DNA of 27,894 nt, taken from IMG/VR virus record IMGVR_UViG_3300017593_001694, positions 1 through 27,894 of that record; one strand, written 5' to 3'. Of this stretch, positions 1-7,162 are shown piece after piece; the first letter of the stretch is position 1, and each line of letters begins with the position of its first letter. Origin of the DNA: a virus. A program made the translations under genes and the position numbers. The notes beneath the pieces were generated by a model. It was given only the letters and a program-made list of their open reading frames with translations, had not been told where the DNA came from and did no database searches.

Positions 1-2
1 AT

Positions 3-545
3 ATCAATGTATCAATTGGAATTACAAATTCAAATGGCGAGCCGGTCGAGCCAGATTCGGCCTGGGCATATTTTTTTAAATTGGATCAAAATTCTGGAAC
101 TTTATTTCCAGACCCAGCATTAGGAAATAATGGAACCTTTACGCTAGAAAAACAGTTTAATATAAAAGGGTTCTTTGGAACCTCAATTTACGTTGGAACT
201 TTACCATCGGCTCAATATACGCTTCTTTTTCGGGCGCTTTATAATGGCATGGAGACTATAAGTGTTGAAACATTATTTTTAGATCAATCAAAAAAGAAAA
301 TTTTCGAGATTTCTGATTCTCTAGACGTTCTTGGTTCTATGACAAAAAGAGTTCTAGGGTTGACGCAAGAAAATTTTAAAATTTATGACCAACAATATGA
401 TAATAATTATCTTACTTCATGTAAAATAAGAATATATGAAAACAAGGACGATCTTGAATTGGATCAAAATGAAATTGCCGAGTATCACATGTCGGCAACT
501 TATGATAATGGAAACTGTATTCACTATCAAGTAACGAGGGTTTAA
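3..545 (+). CDS. Phage structural protein, 5' end outside window (partial)
   Basis: The reading frame is open from the first complete codon at position 3, so the gene starts upstream of the window. A TTG at 81 is an internal codon, not a convincing start, because sensible sequence continues before it (VSIGITNSNGEPVEPDSAWA). The visible 180 residues are rich in beta-forming and aromatic residues, with a PDSAxAYFxKLD stretch followed by ALGNNGTFTL. They contain no membrane segment and no catalytic signature. The gene overlaps the next one through TAATG. Together with the BppU-like gene at 717 this suggests a virion surface or baseplate-type beta-sandwich protein. The specific role is unknown. 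Confidence 0.7.
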   Translation: MNVSIGITNSNGEPVEPDSAWAYFFKLDQNSGTLFPDPALGNNGTFTLEKQFNIKGFFGTSIYVGTLPSAQYTLLFRALYNGMETISVETLFLDQSKKKIFEISDSLDVLGSMTKRVLGLTQENFKIYDQQYDNNYLTSCKIRIYENKDDLELDQNEIAEYHMSATYDNGNCIHYQVTRV

Positions 546-730
546 TGAAAGCCATTTCAATAGTTACAAAAGGAATTTTAAGAAAAGGACGAGGCTTACC
601 ATTGGTCTCAAAGGGATTTTTATCTAGAATTTATCATATCCCACCCTCAATATTGAGTCTCATCCCATTATATATAACCAAGAAAATAGTAGAAATTTTT
701 ATAGCGGGTATTGAAAATGACTATTCTTAA
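545..730 (+). CDS. Small hypothetical phage protein (61 aa)
   Basis: The ATG overlaps the stop of the preceding gene (TAATG), and the gene's own stop overlaps the next gene, which is the tight packing of a real phage operon. The product is basic at its N-terminus, with a KGxLRKGxGLPLVSKGFL pattern. Its second half is hydrophobic (around residues 33-55) and could be a short amphipathic or membrane-associated helix. I do not recognise a family. Translational coupling and the packing are the main support that it is expressed. Confidence 0.55.
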   Translation: MKAISIVTKGILRKGRGLPLVSKGFLSRIYHIPPSILSLIPLYITKKIVEIFIAGIENDYS

Positions 731-1049
731 ATATAAAAGACACGATACCTTACCAGCGCTTAGAGCTGTTATAAAATATTCAGATACAGGTGAAGTTGTT
801 AATTTTGGAACTCATGCTACGGTTTTCTTTCATTTAAGAGAGAATCAAACTAATTCCCTTTATCTAGCTTCAATGGCTACCATTTTAGATTCGAATGGAA
901 CCGTTGAATATAATTGGAATTCAGGCGATCTTAGAAAGTCTGGAATTTATTGGGGGGAATTTGAAATTGAGATGTCTGGCGGCATACTTACCGCACCAAC
1001 AGAAAACTCTTTAAAGATAGTAGTTTTCGATGATTTTGATAATGCTTAA
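717..1049 (+). CDS. BppU-like N-terminal domain protein (baseplate upper protein type)
   Basis: The 110-residue product has the pattern of the N-terminal beta-sandwich of phage baseplate upper proteins (BppU family). It opens with LPALRAVIKYSDTGEVV, has a VFFHLRE strand, then GTVEYNWNSGD and a final YWGEFEIEMSGG strand pair. In BppU this domain docks the protein to the baseplate, and a C-terminal receptor-binding part normally follows. Here only the docking-type domain is present, so it may act as a stand-alone adaptor. I chose ATG 717; a TTG six bases earlier (711) is possible. The gene lies upstream of the head genes, away from the tail-tip cluster, which is an odd place for a baseplate-type domain. 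Confidence 0.6.
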   Translation: MTILKYKRHDTLPALRAVIKYSDTGEVVNFGTHATVFFHLRENQTNSLYLASMATILDSNGTVEYNWNSGDLRKSGIYWGEFEIEMSGGILTAPTENSLKIVVFDDFDNA

Positions 1050-1065
1050 AAAAAAGGAGGAAAAA

Positions 1066-1245
1066 ATGAGTGAGAAAACCTGTTGGGATTGTATCCATTT
1101 TCAAAGTGCTGGTTTAAAATGGCTTAATGATTTTGCCTGTTTAAAGTTTCCAAACAAAATTTTTAAAAATAACGATTTCAAACCCTGTGAACACTTTCAA
1201 GAAAGAATTAGAAAAAGAAAAAATAGTCAAGGAGCCTTAAAATGA
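1066..1245 (+). CDS. Small four-cysteine putative zinc-binding protein (59 aa)
   Basis: The start at ATG 1066 is set by a strong ribosome binding site (AAAGGAGG, 1053-1060). An in-frame ATG at 1030 overlaps the previous gene and has no such site. The product has cysteines at 6, 9, 25 and 41 in a CxxC-x15-C-x15-C arrangement with an aromatic-rich core, which is compatible with one structural zinc. The C-terminal tail is strongly basic (residues 48-59). The stop overlaps the ligase start (ATGA at 1242), indicating translational coupling with the ligase-phosphoesterase gene. Nucleic acid binding is plausible but is only inferred. Confidence 0.65.
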   Translation: MSEKTCWDCIHFQSAGLKWLNDFACLKFPNKIFKNNDFKPCEHFQERIRKRKNSQGALK

Positions 1246-3824
1246 AGTTTTATGCACAGAAAAAGTACGATGGAATAGCCTCTTCTATTCATTATGATGG
1301 TAAGGATAAGGTTTTAATTTTTTCTGATGACGGCTCCGATATTACCTCAAGGCTTCCCTGTATAGTCAAGGAAGTTAAGGAGATCCTTAAATCTCACTCT
1401 GCAATTTTATTGGCCGAGATTGAAAAGTGGAAGGGCAATGAACATCTTGGACGCGAATTCATGTCAGGTTATTTGCATGAAAAGAGCCCGCCTGAATGCG
1501 AAGGTTTAGTGGCTAATGTTTTTGATATAGTTTATTGGGACGGAAAGGATATTCACAATTTACCCTTTGAAGAAAGATTACTTTATCTCAAGAAAATCCC
1601 TTTCAAAGAATCGACTATTGGTGTACCCAGAAAAGATGTTTATCTCAATTTGTCTCCGACCTATTTTGTAGATTCTGAAGAAAAAGCTAAAACTGTATTG
1701 AATAAACTAGCTAACGCCCCAGCCTCCGAGGGCGCTATGCTGAAACTTCCAGATTTTAAATACTCATTAAGTGGGAGCACGACAGGATTAATTAAATACA
1801 AAAAATATGCCGAGATTCATGCAATTGTCTGGGCTAAACAGAGAACGAAAGATGGAAAGGCTTACAATTACTACTTTGCAATTAAATTTGATCCAAATGA
1901 TAATGTTGAACCAAATAGCGTAGTTGAAGTCAAGGGCAAAGAATATCTTAAGGCTGGGCGGACTTATAATACTAAAACAAAATGTGATATTGGCGATAAA
2001 ATTACAGTAAGATTTCATTCTTTGAATTTATATAAAAATTATAAGACCGGAAAAATAAGAGTACATTTATATGAGCCTATATTTTATGAGAAGCTAGATG
2101 AAGATGCTTCCATTGATTCGGTCAAAACCGTTCTTAGCATAGGAAAAGAATCCGGCCTTTTGAATGAGAAGCTGATCAAAAATCCTCAATTTTTGAGAAT
2201 CGAACCCGGCACGGCTATCTTAACTCATTCAGTTGTATTGCCTGTCAATATATCCCATTGTAAAATCCTAACTTCGAATCCATTTTTCCAGAAAGTTTTA
2301 GAAAATGAAAACGACTTCAAAGGTTTTTCATCTTTTCTAAAAGCTGAACTTCCTCCTGATTTCAAGGGTTTGAATAAAGTGGGTTTTATCCATCCTAGTT
2401 TCTTATATGCAATTCAAACAGAACAGATTTCTTATGATGAGGCTCGAAATTTAATTACAAAACTTCTCTTTGTCGCTGAGGAAATTGAAGGTCCAACTGA
2501 AAAACTCAAAAGCTTAGGAATTTTCAAAGCAGCTAATATATATTTAGTTTATCCTGATGAATCCAAGAATTACAAATATGTAATTCAAGCCCACTTCAGA
2601 GGAAAGTCGGTTCATTGGGACTTGAGGATGGAAAGTTCCGATAAAGATCATTTAATAGGTTGGACTATTGATGTTCAAATGCCGGGTGTTCTTAAAAAGC
2701 CGGTTCTTACCATGGAAGATGCCAGAGAAGCCTTGAAAAATTCCAAACTATGGAAAATAAATCCCCTAAGCGGCGAATGGGCTAAGAGAAAAAGAGGTTC
2801 CAAATATGTAAATGTATCAGTTCTTTGTGAAACTAAAGCTAAAGAACCCCTGCCCTGGATGGATTTCGAGGGGGTTACAAGAGCCGGCGGAAGAGAGGGC
2901 GAGCCAGGCTCTACTAAACAATACCCTGGAGTATTTATAATCATAGATAGGGGCGAGGTTGAGTATCTTGCGCAAAAAACCTATGTCCATGAATACTTCT
3001 TTCACGGCAAGATTCTCAAGGGAAGATATGTAATGAGACAACTTGAAAATATTTGGAGAGAAGAAAACAAAAATCTTGATTTTTTTGAGAAAAATGCTAT
3101 ATTATCAGTAGAAGATCAACTATTTGAAAAAAAGATTGAAGCACCAATAGAACCGCCAGTTGGACAGAGCCCAAAGGGTAAGGCTGCTTGGTTTTTTATA
3201 AGACCTAAGGATCAGACTCCTTATGTTCTTTCAAATAGGGCTGTCAAAAAAGAATGGTTGCCACCTAAAGGGATTTCGGCAATTCAGAGAGAACTAAGAA
3301 AGAAGGTTCCAAAAGAACTTCAGTATTGGAAGGTTGCCGACAGAAAAAAGGCTTTGGAACTTCGGAAGGAACTCAGAAAAAAATTTCTTGATTTGAAACT
3401 TATTAAATCCTTACCAACTGGAAAGTTTGTTTTACAATATCAATACTGGAGAGGTCCTATCATAATCAGAGAGGGTCCGTCCAGAGAACAATGGAATCTT
3501 CTGTTGGATTTTGGTGGTAAATTACTTAAATTTGTTTTAAATGATAATATTTTAGAAGTTAATAAAACGGCGGGCTATGAGGATAAAGTTAAGGCTGAGG
3601 ATTTTTCAGCTGAGGGTGAAATTAAGCCTAAAACTCGCCTGAATCCGACAAAGGAAACACCTTGTTGGATTGAAAAGTTAGATTCTGGTTCATTCAAAGT
3701 ATTTGATAAAAAACCCTCCTTTATCAAAGTTGAGTTTAAGGGTAAGAAGTTAGGAGGGCTTTGGGCTTTTTCTAAAAAAGAAAATGTTTGGGAAATAGAA
3801 AGATCAAAACTTCCAGGAGAATAA
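1242..3824 (+). CDS. ATP-dependent DNA ligase fused to LigD-type 3'-phosphoesterase domain plus a degenerate second copy
   Basis: The 860-residue protein begins with a ligase nucleotidyltransferase core: KYDG at 8-11 (motif I, with K8 the predicted adenylated lysine), FDIVYWDG at 94-101 (motif III), EGAMLK at 163-168 (motif IV) and IKYKK at 184-188 (motif V). An OB-fold-like stretch covers about 190-285. Residues about 440-605 match the LigD 3'-phosphoesterase fold: H451, then HWDLRME with H458, D460, R462 and E464, closing with HGKILKGRYVM (588-598). Residues about 725-860 repeat that layout with altered key residues. Residues 320-430 are unassigned. Very little precedes motif I, so there is no N-terminal DNA-binding domain. 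The gene ends two bases before the prohead protease. A role in sealing or trimming genome ends or nicks during packaging or entry is inference; nucleic acid ligation and end-trimming are the family activities. Confidence 0.82.
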   Translation: MKFYAQKKYDGIASSIHYDGKDKVLIFSDDGSDITSRLPCIVKEVKEILKSHSAILLAEIEKWKGNEHLGREFMSGYLHEKSPPECEGLVANVFDIVYWDGKDIHNLPFEERLLYLKKIPFKESTIGVPRKDVYLNLSPTYFVDSEEKAKTVLNKLANAPASEGAMLKLPDFKYSLSGSTTGLIKYKKYAEIHAIVWAKQRTKDGKAYNYYFAIKFDPNDNVEPNSVVEVKGKEYLKAGRTYNTKTKCDIGDKITVRFHSLNLYKNYKTGKIRVHLYEPIFYEKLDEDASIDSVKTVLSIGKESGLLNEKLIKNPQFLRIEPGTAILTHSVVLPVNISHCKILTSNPFFQKVLENENDFKGFSSFLKAELPPDFKGLNKVGFIHPSFLYAIQTEQISYDEARNLITKLLFVAEEIEGPTEKLKSLGIFKAANIYLVYPDESKNYKYVIQAHFRGKSVHWDLRMESSDKDHLIGWTIDVQMPGVLKKPVLTMEDAREALKNSKLWKINPLSGEWAKRKRGSKYVNVSVLCETKAKEPLPWMDFEGVTRAGGREGEPGSTKQYPGVFIIIDRGEVEYLAQKTYVHEYFFHGKILKGRYVMRQLENIWREENKNLDFFEKNAILSVEDQLFEKKIEAPIEPPVGQSPKGKAAWFFIRPKDQTPYVLSNRAVKKEWLPPKGISAIQRELRKKVPKELQYWKVADRKKALELRKELRKKFLDLKLIKSLPTGKFVLQYQYWRGPIIIREGPSREQWNLLLDFGGKLLKFVLNDNILEVNKTAGYEDKVKAEDFSAEGEIKPKTRLNPTKETPCWIEKLDSGSFKVFDKKPSFIKVEFKGKKLGGLWAFSKKENVWEIERSKLPGE

Positions 3825-3825
3825 A

Positions 3826-4767
3826 ATGGAAAAAGAAAAACCAAAATTCAATTTTCCTCTTCTAATCGAAAAAAGCATGGACGAAGATGGCGATTGGATT
3901 GTGGAGGGATTTGCTACCACCTCCGACCTTGACCTTGAATATGAAATAGTTTCTAAGGAGGCATATACAGATGCCGCTAAAGATCTCCTCAAATATTCTA
4001 CGGTTCTCTTCAACCACGAAGTAGATAGGCCAATAGGCAAAGTTATAGAAGCTGAGCCCAGAGATGAGGGCCTCTTTGTCAAAATTCTGATTTCAAAGAG
4101 TGTTCCTGAAATTTGGACTAAAATCAAAGAGGGGATCTTAAATCACTTTTCCATCAGGGCTTGTATCGAAGACTACGAAAAGGAATATAATCAAGATGTT
4201 GGACGTGAAGTTCTTATTGCTACTAAGATGAGAATTTTGGAGGTCAGTTTAGTTTCCGTTCCCGCCAATCCTAATGCTAGATCTATTAGATGGTACGTCC
4301 AAAAAGCTTTTAAGGAGCTAGAAGAGAAAAACAAAAAAGAGGTAAAGAAAAACGAGAACGAAAAAGAAAAGGAGAAAAAGATGGGTGCAATTGAAATAAT
4401 TCTAGACTTGCTGAAAGAGTTAAAACAGAAAGTCAAGGATGACTTAAAAGATGAGGTGGAAAAGATCATAACAGAGATGGGTAAGCTTCAGCGAAGAGGG
4501 CAGAATTATCCTTATCCCTATCCGTACCCTTATCCATATCCTTATCCAGCCCCGAAAAAAGAAGCAGATCCTAACAACGAACCAGAAATTCAGAAAAATG
4601 GTGATCCAGAGCCAAAACCGAACGAAGAAGATATAGAAAAGAAAGTTGAGGCTAAGGTTCAGGAAAAAATCAAAGAATTGGAAGAGGGTTGGAAGGAAAA
4701 AGAAAACAAGATCTTAGATGCCCTTTCTTCGCTTAACCAATTAATTCAAGACTTAAATAAAGAATGA
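3826..4767 (+). CDS. HK97-type prohead protease (S78-like) with C-terminal scaffold-like region
   Basis: Residues 1-155 match the HK97 prohead protease family: IVEGFATT near the N-terminus, LFNHE at 61-65 (catalytic His64), FSIRA at 108-112 (candidate nucleophile Ser109) and EVSLVSVPANPNA at 139-151. The protease cleaves scaffold and capsid delta domains inside the procapsid and then itself. Residues 165-185 are a Lys/Glu linker. Residues 186-313 are scaffold-like: a charged helix, an uninterrupted Pro-Tyr tract (about 229-241), a Pro/Glu-rich linker and a long C-terminal coiled coil (about 265-310). The ribosome binding site AGGAGA lies at the end of the ligase gene. The 3' third probably also makes a separate scaffold protein from an internal start at 4381. 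Confidence 0.92.
   Translation: MEKEKPKFNFPLLIEKSMDEDGDWIVEGFATTSDLDLEYEIVSKEAYTDAAKDLLKYSTVLFNHEVDRPIGKVIEAEPRDEGLFVKILISKSVPEIWTKIKEGILNHFSIRACIEDYEKEYNQDVGREVLIATKMRILEVSLVSVPANPNARSIRWYVQKAFKELEEKNKKEVKKNENEKEKEKKMGAIEIILDLLKELKQKVKDDLKDEVEKIITEMGKLQRRGQNYPYPYPYPYPYPYPAPKKEADPNNEPEIQKNGDPEPKPNEEDIEKKVEAKVQEKIKELEEGWKEKENKILDALSSLNQLIQDLNKE
4381..4767 (+). CDS. Putative nested scaffold protein from an internal in-frame start
   Basis: ATG 4381 is codon 186 of the protease frame. It is preceded by AAAAGGAGA (4367-4375), with six bases between GGAG and the ATG, as good as the ribosome binding sites used by full genes here. The predicted 128-residue product contains only the scaffold-like part: helix, Pro-Tyr tract, Pro/Glu linker and C-terminal coiled coil. 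The same plan is known from lambda, where Nu3 is made from within the protease gene C. I see no separate scaffold gene between protease and capsid, which supports the idea. Purine-rich DNA coding for Lys/Glu can mimic such sites by chance, so this remains a prediction. Confidence 0.5.
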   Translation: MGAIEIILDLLKELKQKVKDDLKDEVEKIITEMGKLQRRGQNYPYPYPYPYPYPYPAPKKEADPNNEPEIQKNGDPEPKPNEEDIEKKVEAKVQEKIKELEEGWKEKENKILDALSSLNQLIQDLNKE

Positions 4768-4781
4768 TGGAGGAATAAGAA

Positions 4782-6017
4782 ATGGATAATATCTTAAAAG
4801 TCATAAAAGACATCGAAAACGGAATCCAAAAACTCAGTGAAAGAGAAAAAGAAACAACTAAGATGGCAAAACAATATTTCAACTCTACTCTTCGAAAGGG
4901 CGAGTTCTTAATTGATGAAAAAACTAAAAATTTGCCTATCGAGTTCCAGAAGGCAGCCGATTATGCCTACATTGCCTCTATTCTTTTAAATAAAAAGGTC
5001 TCTGATTTAAGATTGTGGAATGAGGTCGAAAAAGAATTTTCTGAGATTAAGAAGGCGATGAGTGATACCGCTGGTGTTGGTGGGGACTGGGTTCCTACTG
5101 GCTTTTCGACCGATCTGATCAAGAAAGTTCGTTTGGATACGAAGGTTGCCTCTTTGTTTAGGCGAATTGACATGCCTAGAGATCCTTATACTTTGCCAAC
5201 TGCAACCGGGGATGCTACCGTTTATCTGCAGGGTGAAGCTAAAAATGATTCGCCCTCTAAATATAAGGCCTCTACCCCCACGACCGGGAATCTGCAGTTA
5301 AGTGCTAAAAAGCTTGCGGCTCGGGTTGTTTTTTCTGAAGAACTCGATGAAGATTCCTTAATTCCCATTCTGCCTTTTGTAAGGGACAATATCATAACTG
5401 CTTTAGCCGAGGCCGTTGAAAATGCAATCGTGAATGGCGATGATTCTGCGTCCCACATGGATTCTGATGTTACCGATTCTGATGATGTTCGTAAGGCGTT
5501 TAAGGGGCTGAGAAAACGCGGGATTATGTTGACCAACAGTCAGGTTGATGCCGGGAATTCCAAAATCACAAAAACCCTTTTAGCTCAACAAAGAGCAAAA
5601 ATGAAAAAGTATGGAATCGATCCTTCCAAATTGGCTTATGTTGTAAGTCCATTAGTTTACAACCAGTTCTTAAGTGAACTCGATAATGTTCAGACTCTTG
5701 ACAAATATGGTCCAAAGGCTATCGTTTTTACCGGTGAGTTAGGAAAATATATGGGTGTTCCCATAATCGTTTCCGACTTTATGAGAGATGACCTGAAGAG
5801 CGATGGCACTTACGGTGGAAGTCTAGGTGCTGTTCTTTTAGTCTATCGTCCTGGGTGGTTAATTGGTGATCGACGCAAGATTACCTTCAAGACCAAGGAA
5901 GACATTGATACCGGGCAAAATGTGGCTGTTACCACGCAGCGTCTTGATTTCATTTATCTATATACTGGTTCTACTGATTATGTAGTATCCTTAATGAGAA
6001 ACGTAAAATTGACTTAA
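4782..6017 (+). CDS. Major capsid protein, HK97 fold
   Basis: The 411-residue protein has the standard layout of HK97-type capsid proteins. Residues 1-90 form a charged helical region that fits the cleaved delta domain. Then comes AMSDTAGVGGDWVPTGFSTDL (92-112), followed by the N-arm and the E-loop/P-domain region (EELDEDS 186-192, helix PFVRDNIITALAEAVENAIVNGD 198-220). The end reads as the A-domain and a beta-rich C-terminus (about 300-411). Cleavage near K90-K91 by the upstream protease is plausible but cannot be fixed from sequence. A strong site GATGGAGGAA (4767-4776) precedes the ATG. The gene sits directly after protease and scaffold, the usual order. Confidence 0.93.
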   Translation: MDNILKVIKDIENGIQKLSEREKETTKMAKQYFNSTLRKGEFLIDEKTKNLPIEFQKAADYAYIASILLNKKVSDLRLWNEVEKEFSEIKKAMSDTAGVGGDWVPTGFSTDLIKKVRLDTKVASLFRRIDMPRDPYTLPTATGDATVYLQGEAKNDSPSKYKASTPTTGNLQLSAKKLAARVVFSEELDEDSLIPILPFVRDNIITALAEAVENAIVNGDDSASHMDSDVTDSDDVRKAFKGLRKRGIMLTNSQVDAGNSKITKTLLAQQRAKMKKYGIDPSKLAYVVSPLVYNQFLSELDNVQTLDKYGPKAIVFTGELGKYMGVPIIVSDFMRDDLKSDGTYGGSLGAVLLVYRPGWLIGDRRKITFKTKEDIDTGQNVAVTTQRLDFIYLYTGSTDYVVSLMRNVKLT

Positions 6018-6034
6018 AATAAAAGGAGATTAAA

Positions 6035-6391
6035 ATGGCTTTTCAATTTGATCCTTCTGAATTAGATGAACGATTTGGTTGGAATGAAGGTCCAAGTGGC
6101 TTCGGCCTCGGGACTGTTATAGATGAGATTGAAAATGGTTTAAGCGGAATCTATTCCGTTGGTGTAGCTGGTGGGACTAAGTATGGTACTATAACTTCTG
6201 GGAATATTCTTTCCACAGATGATATAGTGCTAGGAGGGTTAGCGGCCAAGTTAAATGGAGGCACTGCTGTTAACCTTAATGCGGTTTCTGGCTATACCAT
6301 ACATTCTACCGGGACTAAAGGTGTGGTTCATTCCGCCAATGATTATTCCAGTTACGATTCTGTAATTCTTTTTGTCGTTCCTGTTAGCTAA
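6035..6391 (+). CDS. Small capsid-associated protein, possible decoration protein
   Basis: The 118-residue product directly follows the capsid gene, with its own strong site (AAAAGGAGA, 6021-6029), and is the last gene before a terminator-like hairpin. The N-terminus is acidic and aromatic (FDPSELDERFGW). The rest is rich in Gly, Ser, Thr and Asn with alternating hydrophobic residues, which suggests a compact beta fold. There is no signal peptide or membrane segment. Position and composition fit a head decoration or stabilising protein, but I recognise no family. Its high Ser/Thr/Asn content makes it one candidate target for the neighbouring glycosyltransferases, which is speculation. Confidence 0.6.
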   Translation: MAFQFDPSELDERFGWNEGPSGFGLGTVIDEIENGLSGIYSVGVAGGTKYGTITSGNILSTDDIVLGGLAAKLNGGTAVNLNAVSGYTIHSTGTKGVVHSANDYSSYDSVILFVVPVS

Positions 6392-6401
6392 AATAGGTGG
6401 G

Positions 6402-6466
6402 GGAGTTGAACAAGAGAAAATGGTTTTGGCCTCCTTTCCATGAGTATCTTGTTCAACTCCTCTTTT
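6402..6466 (+). terminator. Strong hairpin with U-tract after the capsid genes
   Basis: A perfect 14-base inverted repeat, GGAGTTGAACAAGA (6402-6415) and TCTTGTTCAACTCC (6447-6460), is followed at once by TCTTTTTT (6461-6468). This is the form of an intrinsic terminator, although the 31-base loop is long. It lies 11 bases after the stop of the putative decoration gene and separates the capsid genes from the glycosyltransferase island. Partial read-through would let capsid mRNA exceed that of downstream genes. Confidence 0.75.
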
Positions 6467-6482
6467 TTGAATGAAAGGAGGC
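6429..6482 (+). promoter_or_regulatory. Hairpin-loop anti-Shine-Dalgarno pairing with the next gene's RBS
   Basis: The loop of the hairpin contains GCCTCCTTT (6429-6437), an exact complement of AAAGGAGGC (6474-6482), the ribosome binding site of the glycosyltransferase gene at 6487. A flanking G-C pair (6473 with 6438) and a G-U pair (6483 with 6428) could extend it to 11 pairs. With the 14-base stem this gives a pseudoknot-like fold in which read-through RNA hides the ribosome binding site. This is a prediction from complementarity alone. Any CCTCC-containing loop near a GGAGG site could pair by chance. Confidence 0.4.
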
Positions 6483-6486
6483 TAAA

Positions 6487-7134
6487 ATGTTACCTATTAG
6501 TGCTTGTTTGATTGTTAGAAATGAAGAAAAATATATCAAGCGATGTCTTCAGTCACTACCAGAGGTTAAAGAAATTCTGATAATCGACCAAAACTCAACT
6601 GATAATACTTTAGAAGAGATTCGTTCTTTGAAAAAAGATAACATCAAAGTTTTTCAGCGTCCCAATATAGGGAATGCCGATCCGATGCGAAATTTTTTAT
6701 ATTCTCTTGCATCTCAACCTTGGATCTTAGCTCTTGATGCTGACGAGTATCTCAGCAAGAAGACTAAATCAGTAATTCCATATTTAATTGATCTGAAACC
6801 CTCTTATGATGTTTTTTGGTTCTTTTTTGAGAACTTAGTAGAGGGGAAGAATATAAGAGAGATTTTAGGCGATGATCCCCACCCCCGCCTTTTTAGAAAA
6901 GGTGCTCTGGTTTGGCCTACCACTTTACATACATACCCTGAAATAAAAAGTCCCTTCCAATTTTGGGTTGACCGTCAATATAAGATAATACACGATAGAA
7001 CTTTAGAAGATATTAGAAGGAGCCATAAAAATAGAAAAAAACTTTTAGATCCAAGAGCAAGACAACAAGAGTTAGTTTTTCTAAAAAAACTTATGGCTTA
7101 TTTAGGAGTTGAGGACAACTTAGAATGGTTTTAA
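6487..7134 (+). CDS. Family 2 glycosyltransferase (215 aa)
   Basis: The N-terminus ISACLIVRNEEKYIKRCLQSL (4-24) is the nucleotide-sugar binding start of GT2 enzymes. IDQNSTDNT (33-41) and the metal-binding LDADEYL (83-89, D84 and D86) follow. The C-terminal 90 residues include an HPRLFRKG stretch seen in bacterial GT2 enzymes of this size, and a basic helix. No membrane segment is present, so it should be a soluble enzyme transferring a sugar from a nucleotide donor. The acceptor is unknown. It is the first of four glycosyltransferase genes and is preceded by AAAGGAGGC, which may be masked by the upstream hairpin loop. Confidence 0.9.
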   Translation: MLPISACLIVRNEEKYIKRCLQSLPEVKEILIIDQNSTDNTLEEIRSLKKDNIKVFQRPNIGNADPMRNFLYSLASQPWILALDADEYLSKKTKSVIPYLIDLKPSYDVFWFFFENLVEGKNIREILGDDPHPRLFRKGALVWPTTLHTYPEIKSPFQFWVDRQYKIIHDRTLEDIRRSHKNRKKLLDPRARQQELVFLKKLMAYLGVEDNLEWF

Positions 7135-7162
7135 TTTTAATTTTAAAAAGGAGGTATTAAAT

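Noticed and set aside
2675-3041. Overlapping - strand open frames opposite the ligase-phosphoesterase gene
   Set aside because: The + strand frame carries clear enzyme motifs. The - strand frames show no family features and no translation signals.
7135-7162. Promoter for the glycosyltransferase island in the T-rich gap
   Set aside because: The gap is AT-rich but has no TTGACA-like box at proper spacing from a TATAAT-like box. It is explained by the ribosome binding site AAAAGGAGG.
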